The position numbers were made by a program, and so were the translations under genes. From Micromonospora sp. WMMD1128 (GTDB taxonomy: Bacteria > Actinomycetota > Actinomycetes > Mycobacteriales > Micromonosporaceae): a stretch of DNA of 64,000 bases. The notes beneath the pieces are model-generated. The model was not told the origin of the DNA. It ran no database searches and saw nothing but the letters and a program-made list of their open reading frames with translations. Positions 1 to 7,776 of this stretch are shown in pieces; within the stretch, counting starts at the first letter, position 1; each line of letters opens with the position of its first letter. The DNA is taken from positions 1,315,501 to 1,379,500 of the forward strand of contig NZ_CP114902.1 in assembly GCF_027497235.1 (NCBI RefSeq), read 5' to 3'.

Positions 1-21
1 CACCCCGATCAAGATGTACGC

Positions 22-1437
22 GTGACATACCAGGACACCCACGCCGCCGGCCGTCGTACCGGGCATCCCGCCCCGTACGGCGGCCGTCCGGCTGCTCCCG
101 TACCACCGGGCCGGCCGCGCCGCGGACCCGGCGGCCGGCGGGTCCTGACGGCGGCCTTCTGGCTCGGCCTGGTCGCCGCCGTGCTGCCGTGGTGGCTGGA
201 CACCCCGGCCGGCTCGCTCGCCGACACCGCCGACCTGCTCACCGCCGGCGGCCGGATCACCGGCCTGATCGCCGGCTACCTGCTGCTGGTGCAGGTGCTG
301 GCGATGAGCCGGCTCGGCGTGCTGGAACGCACGCTCGGCGGCGAGCGGATCTCCCGACTGCACCGGGACGTCGGCGCGACGCTGCTGGTGGCGGTGCTCA
401 CCCACATGTCCCTGCTGGTGGTGGGCTACGCCCGGCAGGAACGCAACTCCGTGTACGGCGAGGTCGGCGCGCTGCTGACCGACTACGAGGACATGCTCTC
501 CGCGTTCGCGGCAGCAGGCGTCCTGGTGCTCGTCGGGTTCACCGCGGTCCGCGGCGTGCGCCGCCGGCTGCCCTACGAACTCTGGTACGTCCTGCACCTG
601 ACCAGCTATCTCGCGCTGCTGCTCGGCTACGCGCACCAGTTCAGCAACGGCGCCCAGCTCTACGAGCCCGGCCCGGTGCGCATCGGCTGGATCGGCGCGT
701 ACCTGCTGGTGGTGGCCGCGCTGCTGTGGGGCCGGGTGATCGCGCCGCTGGCGTTCAACCTGCGGCACCGGCTGCGGGTGGCGGACGTGGTGGCGGAGAG
801 CCCGGACACCATCTCGATCTACCTGACCGGGCACCGGCTCAACCAGATCGACCTGCTCGGCGGCCAGTACTTCCGCTGGCGTTTCCTCAACCCCGGCTGC
901 TGGATGGAGTCGCACCCGTTCTCGGTCTCCGCGGCGGCCAACGGCCGGTGGCTGCGGCTCACCGTGAAGGTCGTCGGCAAGCACACCGCCGAGCTGCGGG
1001 ACCTTACCCCGGGCACCCGGGCCTGGGCCGAGGGCCCGTTCGGCACGGTCACCGCCGCGCACCGCACCCGCGAGCGGGCCCTGCTCATCGCCGGTGGCAG
1101 CGGCATCGCGCCGTTGCGGGCGATGCTTGAGGAACTGCCGCCGGGCGCGGCGCTGATCTACCGCGCACGCCAGCCCGCCGACGTGCTGCTGCACCGGGAG
1201 CTGGACTGGCTCGCCCAGGCCCGGCAGACCTCGGTCTGGTACGTCATCGGCCGCCGCGACGACCCCGGGCCGCGCCAGGTGATGAACCCAGAAGGGCTGC
1301 GCCGGCTGGTGCCGGACCTGATCCGGCGCGACGTCTACCTGTGCGGGCCGAGCGGCCTGGTCGACGAGTCCGTCAGGGTGTTGCGGGCGGCGGGCGTGCC
1401 CCGCCGCCAGATCCACCTCACCGCGTTCGAGCTGTAG
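22..1437 (+). CDS. Ferric reductase-like transmembrane protein with FAD/NAD(P)-binding oxidoreductase domain
   Basis: 471 residues. A disordered Pro/Arg-rich N-terminus (about 1-40) precedes a multi-helix membrane domain (about 41-245). This holds two histidine pairs at heme-ligand spacing, H114/H128 and H192/H205, as in bis-heme ferric reductase/NADPH oxidase domains. The cytosolic half has the FAD motif HPFS at 298-301 and a nucleotide-binding motif IAGGSGIAP at 356-364, then a C-terminal YLCGPSG. It should pass electrons from NAD(P)H through FAD and heme across the membrane. The GTG start overlaps an upstream stop as GTGA, which suggests coupling to a gene outside the window. The frame is open to the window edge, so the true start could lie further upstream. 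It forms an operon with the FMN-binding protein and ApbE. Confidence 0.85.
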   Translation: MTYQDTHAAGRRTGHPAPYGGRPAAPVPPGRPRRGPGGRRVLTAAFWLGLVAAVLPWWLDTPAGSLADTADLLTAGGRITGLIAGYLLLVQVLAMSRLGVLERTLGGERISRLHRDVGATLLVAVLTHMSLLVVGYARQERNSVYGEVGALLTDYEDMLSAFAAAGVLVLVGFTAVRGVRRRLPYELWYVLHLTSYLALLLGYAHQFSNGAQLYEPGPVRIGWIGAYLLVVAALLWGRVIAPLAFNLRHRLRVADVVAESPDTISIYLTGHRLNQIDLLGGQYFRWRFLNPGCWMESHPFSVSAAANGRWLRLTVKVVGKHTAELRDLTPGTRAWAEGPFGTVTAAHRTRERALLIAGGSGIAPLRAMLEELPPGAALIYRARQPADVLLHRELDWLAQARQTSVWYVIGRRDDPGPRQVMNPEGLRRLVPDLIRRDVYLCGPSGLVDESVRVLRAAGVPRRQIHLTAFEL

Positions 1438-1450
1438 GAAGGCATCCACC

Positions 1451-2050
1451 ATGCGTCGCGCGCTCCTCGCGATCACCGGACTGGCCGCCGGCACCACCGC
1501 GCTGGTGGTGCTCAAGGGCGGCCCGGGCGCCGGGCCGGCCACCGCCGGTGACGTGCCGGCCGCGCTTGCCCCGGCCACCCCGGGCGGTACGCCCGCGCCC
1601 GGCGGCGCCACCGCCGCGCCCAGCGTCTCCGCGTCGCCCGGCTCGTCGACGAAGCCGTCCGCGAAGCCGAGCGCCACCCTCTCGGCCGAACGGAAGCCGG
1701 CCAGCCGAGGCGGCACCCGGACCAGCACCGCGCCGGCCGCGCCGAAAACCACCACCAAGGCCCCGAAGCCCACCACGCGCACGGTCACCGGGTCGTCGGT
1801 CAGCTACGAGTACGGCTCGCTCCAGGTCCGGATCACGCTCAGCGGCAGCCGGATCGTCGACGCCACCGCGACGGGCATGCCGCTCGGCGGGCAGTCCGGT
1901 CAGCGCAGCGACGACGTGCAGGCCCGCTACAGCGGCAGCTCCGGCGAGGTGGTGGCCAAGCAGAGCGCCAACCTGAGCACCGTCTCCGGCGCCACCTACA
2001 CCAGCACCGCCTACAAGCAGTCGCTCCAGGCCGCGATCGACAAGGCGTGA
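1451..2050 (+). CDS. FMN-binding domain protein, exported or membrane-anchored
   Basis: 199 residues. A short hydrophobic N-terminal segment (about 5-22) acts as signal or anchor. A long Ala/Pro/Ser/Thr-rich linker (about 25-110) leads to a C-terminal FMN-binding domain of the NqrC/RnfG type. The motif SGAT ends in T182, the threonine expected to carry FMN by a phosphoester bond. The start follows a purine-rich site (AGGAAGG) 13 bases after the upstream reductase gene. ApbE, the enzyme that attaches FMN to such domains, is encoded immediately downstream. The three genes read as an extracytoplasmic flavin electron relay. The final electron acceptor cannot be told from sequence. Confidence 0.85.
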   Translation: MRRALLAITGLAAGTTALVVLKGGPGAGPATAGDVPAALAPATPGGTPAPGGATAAPSVSASPGSSTKPSAKPSATLSAERKPASRGGTRTSTAPAAPKTTTKAPKPTTRTVTGSSVSYEYGSLQVRITLSGSRIVDATATGMPLGGQSGQRSDDVQARYSGSSGEVVAKQSANLSTVSGATYTSTAYKQSLQAAIDKA

Positions 2051-2054
2051 CGGT

Positions 2055-2870
2055 TTGACCGCCGCCGCCGCTGCCGCCGCTGCCGACGGCGGCGGTGGCG
2101 CTGCCGCTGCTCGGCCCGGCCTGCGCCGGGTCGAGCACATCATGGGTACGGCGATCAGCCTCGACCTGGCCGACGACCTGCCCGCCGCCACCCTGCGCGA
2201 GCTGGCCGCGCACACGTTCGACTGGATGCGCGAGGTCGACGCGCGGTTCAGCACCTACCGGGACGACAGCGAGGTGCGCCGGCTGGACCGGGGCGAGCTG
2301 CCGCTGGCCGAGGCGTCCGCCGACCTGCGGGCCGTGCTGGAACGCTGCGCCGACCTGTGGACGGCCACCGACGGCTACTTCGACGCGTACGCGACCGGCC
2401 GGCTGGACCCGTCCGGTTACGTGAAGGGCTGGGCGGCGCAGGTCGCCTCGGACCGGCTGGTGGCAGCCGGCGCCCCGAACCACTGCGTGAACGCCGGCGG
2501 CGACGTCCGGGTACGCGGCCACTCGGCCACCGGTGCGCCCTGGCGGATCGGCGTGCGCCATCCCTGGGAGCCGGCGGCCACCTGCCTGGTGCTGACCGGC
2601 ACCGACCTCGCGGTCGCCACCTCCGGGGTGTACGAGCGCGGGCACCACGTGCTCGACCCGCGCCGGGGCTCGCCCGCGGTCGGCCTGCGTTCGGTCACCG
2701 TGGTCGGTCCGGACCTGGGCGAGGCGGACGCGTACGCGACGGCCGCCGTCGCGATGGGCGCCCCCACCGGCCTCACCTACCTGGACGGCTTGCCCGCCCC
2801 GTGGCAGCACGCCGCGATCACGGACGACTCCCGCCTCCACCACTCCCGCACCCTCCCCGTAACCCCGTAA
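2055..2870 (+). CDS. apbE: FAD:protein FMN transferase, ApbE family
   Basis: 271 residues. ApbE takes FMN from FAD and links it to a Thr in the SGAT motif of acceptor proteins such as the one encoded just upstream. Family motifs are present in order: EHIMGTAISL near residue 30, FSTY, SGYVKGWA, NAGGD, ATSGVYE, and HVLDPR followed by DAYATAA. No lipobox or long signal peptide is visible, so the site of action (membrane or cytosol) is unclear. The TTG start 4 bases after the previous stop is the best in-frame choice and gives an Ala-rich N-terminus. Internal starts would cut into the conserved core. Confidence 0.9.
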   Translation: MTAAAAAAAADGGGGAAAARPGLRRVEHIMGTAISLDLADDLPAATLRELAAHTFDWMREVDARFSTYRDDSEVRRLDRGELPLAEASADLRAVLERCADLWTATDGYFDAYATGRLDPSGYVKGWAAQVASDRLVAAGAPNHCVNAGGDVRVRGHSATGAPWRIGVRHPWEPAATCLVLTGTDLAVATSGVYERGHHVLDPRRGSPAVGLRSVTVVGPDLGEADAYATAAVAMGAPTGLTYLDGLPAPWQHAAITDDSRLHHSRTLPVTP

Positions 2871-2903
2871 CCCCTCACCCACCCACCCCACCCTTCCCGG
2901 CGG

Positions 2904-2960
2904 TGATCAAGGAGTTTGTGTCGGGTGTGGTCGGTATGGGTGACGCAAACTCCTTGATCA
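2904..2960. terminator. Long inverted repeat after apbE (arms TGATCAAGGAGTTTG)
   Basis: A perfect 15-bp inverted repeat, 2904-2918 against 2946-2960, can be extended by several further pairs into a stem of about 20 bp. There is no T tract, so this is a stem-loop barrier at the operon end rather than a textbook intrinsic terminator. Similar TGATCA-edged elements occur at 36794 and, as fragments, near 14221 and 14564. Confidence 0.55.
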
Positions 2961-3242
2961 GCGGGGTGGGGCGGGAGCGGGGTGCAGTCAGCGGAGAGGG
3001 CGGTGGAGGATGGCGGGGCGGGGGCCTGGCGGGCGGGAGCCGCCTGGGGGGCGGGCGCCCCGGGGGCGGGTGAAGCCCCAGGGGTGCGGGCGGCGGCGGT
3101 GCCGTGGTGGTTCGGTGCCGCCGGTGTGGCGGGCCGCGTCGTCCTTGGACATCCTCAAACCCCCGCTCTGGCGCGTACGCGCCTCGCCAGACACAACGAG
3201 GCCGGTGCCGGGGAGGTCGCTGTCGGGCAACCGTCTCCGGCG

Positions 3243-3314
3243 GCGACCGGCCGCGAGCCGGCGACCGGCTGCGGGCCAGTGACCGGCCGCGAGCCGGCGA
3301 CCGGCGTGGGTCAG
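3243..3314. repeat. 18-bp tandem repeat, four copies, reaching a stop codon
   Basis: Four 18-base units of the type GCGACCGGCCGCGAGCCG lie at 3243, 3261, 3279 and 3297, the last one degenerate. The array ends in the stop codon of the reverse-strand gene at 3311. The rest of the 2871-3310 gap holds the inverted repeat above and GC-rich sequence, and I see no gene in it. Confidence 0.6.
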
Positions 3315-3991
3315 CGACCGCGCCGGGGCAGTGGCAGGTGGCCGGGGAGCAGTTCCGGAGTGAGCGTGACCCCGGCCGCCCGCAACGCCTCGATCAGCGC
3401 GTTCTGCACCAGGTAGGAGTCGGGGAGCTGCCAGCGGGCCTGCTCCGGGGCGACCGCCCAGCGCACCGTCCCCTCCGGCAGCCGGGTCGGCGGGGCCGGG
3501 ATCCACGACCCGGTGCCGTGCCGCACCACGTGGAAGCAGTGCTCCAGCTCCGGCCGCAGCGGGTCGCCGGGGCGGACCAGGAACATCCACCTCCCGGTCG
3601 GGGTGACAAGCACCGGCCCGCGTACGCCGAAGCCCGCCGGGTGGGTGGCGACCGTCGCCAGCACCCGCCGGCCCAGGTGGGCGGCGACCTCCAGCACGTC
3701 GAACGCGCGTCCGGTGGGCAGCAGCACCCCGTGCGGACGGTTGCGCCACCAGGTGGCCACCCGGGCCGGGTCGGCGCTCGCCCCGTGGTCCCAGTCCTCA
3801 AGCGCCGGATGGCAGCCGACGGTGGGACAGCCGGCCCGGCCGCAGACGAAGCGGCGGTTGGCCAGGCAGGCGCCGGGCGTGACCGGCCAGCCGTGCAGCG
3901 CGTACCGGACGGCGACCCGGCGCAGTCGCACTCGCTCCAGCGGTGTCAGGTGAGCGACGCGCGGTCGGACGTTCCCCCACATGTGTGCCAT
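3311..3991 (-). CDS. Small bifunctional DNA primase/polymerase N-terminal-domain-like protein
   Basis: 226 residues from ATG 3991; ATG 3982 is an alternative with better spacing from a GAGAGGGG site. It resembles the short actinobacterial proteins annotated as primase/polymerase N-terminal domain. A Cys/His cluster near the N-terminus (C-x6-C-x4-C-x4-C-H, ending CHPALEDW) suggests a structural zinc site. No helicase domain is attached, so it is not a full replicative primase. A longer open frame to 4102 starts with TTG inside the palindrome of the divergent promoter and is less likely. It is transcribed away from the XRE regulator at 4217. The role is unproven and the assignment rests on overall resemblance. 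Confidence 0.6.
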   Translation of the reverse strand: MAHMWGNVRPRVAHLTPLERVRLRRVAVRYALHGWPVTPGACLANRRFVCGRAGCPTVGCHPALEDWDHGASADPARVATWWRNRPHGVLLPTGRAFDVLEVAAHLGRRVLATVATHPAGFGVRGPVLVTPTGRWMFLVRPGDPLRPELEHCFHVVRHGTGSWIPAPPTRLPEGTVRWAVAPEQARWQLPDSYLVQNALIEALRAAGVTLTPELLPGHLPLPRRGR

Positions 3992-4096
3992 CCCCTCTCG
4001 TCCCACCGAACCGTCCACCGCCACATCGTCGAGAACCGCAATACGTCGAAAACCGTCACTGCCGTAACCCACGGTCGTTGAGTTGACGAACGGCTG

Positions 4097-4109
4097 GTGC
4101 AACTTGCAC
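4097..4109. promoter_or_regulatory. Palindrome GTGCAACTTGCAC between divergent genes
   Basis: A perfect 6-1-6 palindrome in the 225-base gap between the primase-like gene (-) and the XRE/TPR regulator (+). Position and symmetry suit an operator for the adjacent helix-turn-helix protein. Function is inferred only. Confidence 0.4.
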
Positions 4110-4216
4110 GAAAACTATGAGGACTGGCCGGACGGCTGACGTACAACCTGTGCGACCAGGGAAAACCTGGTGGACATCGGGTTGGCTGCCGGCGCCGACC
4201 GGGGGAGGAAGCACGG

Positions 4217-5446
4217 ATGGACGAACTACCCATAGGCCGGCGCGTGGCCTACTGGCGGAGCCGCCGCAAGATGTCCCAGCAGGTCTTCGCGGACCGGCTC
4301 GGCAAGTCGAAGAGTTGGGTGGACAAGGTGGAGCGCGGCGTCCGCCGGCTGGACAAGTTCTCCGTGCTCTACGAGATCGCCGACATCCTCCGGATCGACG
4401 TGCAACTGCTGCACGGCAAGGACCCGGAGCGGCGCACCGACGCGCTCAACTGCATCGACCAGGTCGAGGTGGAGGAGATCCGCGCCGCCCTGGAGCGCTA
4501 CGACTCGTTGAGCGCCTACTTCGACGCGGCGCCCTTCCCGCCGCCGCTCGCCGACATGCGCAAGGCGGTCAACCACGCCTGGCTCACCTACCAGTACGGC
4601 CGCTACGGCATGCTCACCCGGGCGCTGCCCAAGCTGCTGCGCGACGCGCAGGCCGCCGACGCCGTGTACGGCGGTGACGACCAGGGCCGCGAGGCCGCGC
4701 ACCTGCTCGCGCAGGTTTACCAGATCGCCTCCTCGGTGCTGCGCAAGCTGGGCGAGTGCAACCTGGCCTGGCTGGCCGCCGACCGCTCGATGGCGGTGGC
4801 CCAGCGGGCCGACGACCCCCTGCTCGCCGGCATCGCCACCACCCGGGTCTGCAACGCCCTGGTCGCGATGGGCCGCCCCCGCCCGGCGCTGGAACTCAAC
4901 GTGCGGATCGCCGACCGGCTCGCGTCCGGCGGCGACCAGGCCGACGATCCCAAGCGCCTCTCGGTCTACGGCATGCTGCTGCTCCAGGGCGCGATGGCCG
5001 CCGCCCGGATCGGTGACTCGGCGACCGTGGACGACCTGCTCAGCGGCGCCGCGGAGGCGGCCGTCCTGGTCGGCGGCGACCACAACCACTACTGGACGTC
5101 GTTCGGCCCGACCAACCTGGAGCTGCACCGGGCCGCCGCGGCGGTCGAGCTGGGTGACGGCGGGCGGGCGGTGGAGACGCACCAGCAGCTGAACGAGCAC
5201 GCGTTCAACGCGCTGCTGCCCGAGCGGCGCGCGCACCACCTGCTCGACCTGGCCCGGGGCTACGCCCAGATCGGTGACGTCGCCAGCGCCGGCGACATGC
5301 TGTTGCAGGGCGACCGGCTCGCGCCCTCGGAGATCCGCTGCCGGCCCATCGCCCACGAGTTGATGTCGGACGTGCTGCGTCGCACACGGGGTGCGCCCCC
5401 TCTGCCGATCGCGGAGTTGGCTGAGCACATGGGAGTCGGAGTATGA
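4217..5446 (+). CDS. XRE-type helix-turn-helix regulator with C-terminal TPR-like region
   Basis: 409 residues. Residues about 8-65 form a Cro/C1-type HTH (RRVAYWRSRRKMSQQVFADR, then KSWVDKVERG). The remaining 330 residues are Ala/Leu-rich helical repeats of tetratricopeptide type, the build of many actinobacterial regulators thought to sense a ligand or peptide. A strong site GGGGGAGGAAG lies just before ATG 4217. The gene is followed 16 bases later by a flavoprotein gene, with which it is probably co-transcribed. The palindrome at 4097 is a candidate operator. The controlled genes and the signal cannot be read from sequence. Confidence 0.8.
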   Translation: MDELPIGRRVAYWRSRRKMSQQVFADRLGKSKSWVDKVERGVRRLDKFSVLYEIADILRIDVQLLHGKDPERRTDALNCIDQVEVEEIRAALERYDSLSAYFDAAPFPPPLADMRKAVNHAWLTYQYGRYGMLTRALPKLLRDAQAADAVYGGDDQGREAAHLLAQVYQIASSVLRKLGECNLAWLAADRSMAVAQRADDPLLAGIATTRVCNALVAMGRPRPALELNVRIADRLASGGDQADDPKRLSVYGMLLLQGAMAAARIGDSATVDDLLSGAAEAAVLVGGDHNHYWTSFGPTNLELHRAAAAVELGDGGRAVETHQQLNEHAFNALLPERRAHHLLDLARGYAQIGDVASAGDMLLQGDRLAPSEIRCRPIAHELMSDVLRRTRGAPPLPIAELAEHMGVGV

Positions 5447-5462
5447 GCGCGGGTCGGGTCCG

Positions 5463-6044
5463 ATGAGCGGTCCGTACACCAGCAACGGGCACCGCGGGGT
5501 GCTCTACGTCATCGCCTGCGGTTCGCCGCTGGCCCGTCACGTCGGCCGGCTGGTCGACCTCGCCCAGTCGGACGGCTGGATGGTCTGCGTGGTCACCACG
5601 CCGGACGGCGCGAAGTTCGTCGACCGTACGGCGTTGGCCCGGCAGACCGGCAACCCGGTCCGTACGCACTACAAGAACCCGGGTGACCTGGACGTGCTGC
5701 CCCCGGCGGACGCCATGCTGGTCTGCCCGGCGACGGTCAACACGGTCAACAAGTGGGCGGCCGGCATCACCGACACCCTCGCGCTCGGGTTGCTGGTCGA
5801 GGCGCAGGGGCTCGGGGTGCCGATCGCGGCCGTCCCGTTCACGAACTCGGCGATGGCCGCGCACCCGGCGTTCCGGGCCAGCCTGGCCCGGCTCGCCGAG
5901 TGGGGGGTCCGGATGGTCTTCGGCGACGACGTCGTACGCCTGCATCCGCCCGGGACCGGCGAGCGGCACCTGGACGCCTTCCCCTGGGCGGCCGGCCTGG
6001 ACGCCCTGCGCGAAGCGGTCGCGCCCGTCGCGCCGGTCGCCTGA
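5463..6044 (+). CDS. Flavoprotein domain protein (PPC decarboxylase/UbiX-like fold)
   Basis: 193 residues from ATG 5463. A Rossmann-like flavoprotein domain starts at VLYVIACGSPLARHVGRLV and contains MLVCPATVNTVNKWAAGI, the flavin-contact segment seen in phosphopantothenoylcysteine decarboxylase-like proteins. No CoaC-type partner domain is fused and the usual CoaBC catalytic segment is not recognisable, so this is a stand-alone family member of unknown substrate. It follows the XRE/TPR regulator closely, a pairing common in actinobacteria, so it may be the effector of that regulator. Confidence 0.75.
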   Translation: MSGPYTSNGHRGVLYVIACGSPLARHVGRLVDLAQSDGWMVCVVTTPDGAKFVDRTALARQTGNPVRTHYKNPGDLDVLPPADAMLVCPATVNTVNKWAAGITDTLALGLLVEAQGLGVPIAAVPFTNSAMAAHPAFRASLARLAEWGVRMVFGDDVVRLHPPGTGERHLDAFPWAAGLDALREAVAPVAPVA

Positions 6045-6047
6045 GGT

Positions 6048-6101
6048 GTAAGCCGGGGCCCCTTGTTAACGCATTCGGTTGTGCCGGGGCCCCCGCTTAA
6101 C
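6048..6101 (+). repeat. 54-bp GGGGCCCC repeat, copy 1
   Basis: Runs from GTAAG to CTTAAC and contains the loop GCATTCGGTT flanked by two GGGGCCCC cores. It starts 3 bases after the flavoprotein stop and lies ahead of the Nif3 gene, between two co-directional genes. It is one of nine copies in the window. Confidence 0.85.
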
Positions 6102-6146
6102 CGCCGTGGACGTGCCGACCGCCGGACGCCGGTAAGCTGGCCGGCC

Positions 6147-7037
6147 GTGAGCACAACCGGATCGCCGCCCACGGTCGCCGACGTGGTGGCCGCCCTGGAC
6201 CGCCGCTATCCGCCCGCCTGGGCCGAGGAATGGGACCGGGTCGGTCTGGTGCTGGGCGAGCCCGACCGCCCGGTGCGGCGGGTCGCCTGCGTGATCGACG
6301 TGGTCCCGGAGACGGTGGAGGAGGCGCTCGCCGCCGGCGCCGACCTGATCGTCGCGCACCACCCGCTGCTGCTGCGTGGCGTCTCCTCGGTGGCCGCCAC
6401 CACGTACAAGGGGCGGATCGTGCACCGGCTGATCAAGGCGGACGTAGCGCTGTACGTGGCGCACACGAACGCCGACGTGGCCGCCCCAGGCGTGTCCGAC
6501 GCGCTGGCCGCCCGGTTCGGGCTGACCGGGCTGCGCCCACTGCACCCACCCCGCCCCGCCTCACCCGCCGACGGGTCGGGCCAGGGTGCCGCCGACGGGT
6601 CGGGTCGGGGCATCGGCCGGATCGGCGAGCTGCCCGTGCCGATGACCCTGGCCGAGTTGACCCGGCTGGCCGCCGCCGTGCTCCCCGTCACCGCCTGGGG
6701 TGTTCGCGCCGCGGGGGATCCCGGGCGTATGGTTCGTACCCTCGCCGTCAGCGGCGGCTCGGGGGACGGCTTCCTCGCCGAGGCGGCTGCGGCCGGGGTG
6801 GACGCGTTCCTCACCTCGGACCTGCGCCACCACCCGGCCGGCGAACACCTCGCCGCCGGCGGCCCGGCCCTGCTGGACGCCGCCCACTGGGCGACCGAAC
6901 GGCCGTGGCTGGACGACCTGGCCGCCCACCTGGCCGACGAGCTGGGCGTCGAGACCGTGGTGTCCGACCTGGACACCGACCCGTGGACCGTGCACGCCGC
7001 CGCGCCCCGACCGGACGACAAGGAGCCCCGACCGTGA
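6147..7037 (+). CDS. Nif3/YbgI-like dinuclear metal-centre protein
   Basis: 296 residues from GTG 6147. An earlier in-frame start would read through the preceding repeat and is rejected. The metal-binding motif IVAHHPLLLRG sits near residues 69-79 and a second His-containing segment, AHTNAD, near 110. The C-terminal half carries ATEW-type residues (DAAHWATERPW) that complete the dinuclear site. The hexameric family often appears as GTP cyclohydrolase I type 2 homologue, but its true reaction is unsettled. It is coupled to the next gene by a GTGA overlap. The Nif3-zinc ribbon-RNase H order is conserved with M. tuberculosis. Confidence 0.88.
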   Translation: MSTTGSPPTVADVVAALDRRYPPAWAEEWDRVGLVLGEPDRPVRRVACVIDVVPETVEEALAAGADLIVAHHPLLLRGVSSVAATTYKGRIVHRLIKADVALYVAHTNADVAAPGVSDALAARFGLTGLRPLHPPRPASPADGSGQGAADGSGRGIGRIGELPVPMTLAELTRLAAAVLPVTAWGVRAAGDPGRMVRTLAVSGGSGDGFLAEAAAAGVDAFLTSDLRHHPAGEHLAAGGPALLDAAHWATERPWLDDLAAHLADELGVETVVSDLDTDPWTVHAAAPRPDDKEPRP

Positions 7038-7771
7038 AGGCTGACCCGAAGGTGCAGCGTCGCCTGCTCGACCTGCAGGCCATCGACACCACGCTGGCCC
7101 AGCTCGCGCACCGCCGCCGGAGCCTGCCGGAACGGGCTGAGCTGGAGGCGCTCGCGCGCGAGCTGTCGGCGCTGGAGGACGAGCGGGTCCGCGCCCAGGT
7201 GGCCGTCGACGACCTGGACCGGGACATCGCCCGGCTGGAGAAGGACGTCGACCAGGTGCGGGCACGCAAGAGCAAGGACGAGGCCCGGCTCGCCTCGGGC
7301 AGCGGCCCGGCCCGGGAGCTGGAGGCGCTCCAGCACGAGCTGGTCTCGCTCAACCGCCGGCAGAGCGACCTGGAGGACGCCGAGCTGGAGCTGATGGAGC
7401 AGCGGGAGACCGCGCAGGGCGTACTCGACGGCATCGAGGGACGGATCGCCGAGGCCCGGGAGCGCCGGACGGCGGCCGAGCAGCGCCGCGACGACGCGCT
7501 CGCCGAGATCGCCAAGGAGGAGGAGTTCAAACGGACCTCCCGCCAGCCGCTCGCCGGTGACCTGCCGGCGGACCTGGTCACCCTCTACGACAAGATCCGC
7601 GAGGACACCGGGCTGGGCGCCGCGCTGCTCACCGCCGGTCGCTGCGGCGGCTGCCGGCTGGAGCTCTCCGGCGCCGACCTGGCCCGGATCCGCAAGGCGG
7701 ACCCGGACGACGTGGTCCGCTGCGAGGAGTGCCGGCGGATCATGGTCCGGACCAACGAGTCGGGACTGTAG
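7034..7771 (+). CDS. Coiled-coil protein with C4-type zinc ribbon (CT398-like)
   Basis: 245 residues. Residues about 1-165 are a long Glu/Arg-rich coiled coil, followed by a C-terminal zinc ribbon with CGGC near 203-206 and CEEC near 230-233. The family (Rv2229c in M. tuberculosis, CT398 in Chlamydia) has been linked to nucleic acid or secretion/flagellar partners in other bacteria, and the role here is unknown. The GTG start overlaps the Nif3 stop. Five bases separate its stop from the RNase H gene, so the three genes form one transcription unit. Confidence 0.85.
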   Translation: MKADPKVQRRLLDLQAIDTTLAQLAHRRRSLPERAELEALARELSALEDERVRAQVAVDDLDRDIARLEKDVDQVRARKSKDEARLASGSGPARELEALQHELVSLNRRQSDLEDAELELMEQRETAQGVLDGIEGRIAEARERRTAAEQRRDDALAEIAKEEEFKRTSRQPLAGDLPADLVTLYDKIREDTGLGAALLTAGRCGGCRLELSGADLARIRKADPDDVVRCEECRRIMVRTNESGL

Positions 7772-7776
7772 CCGTC

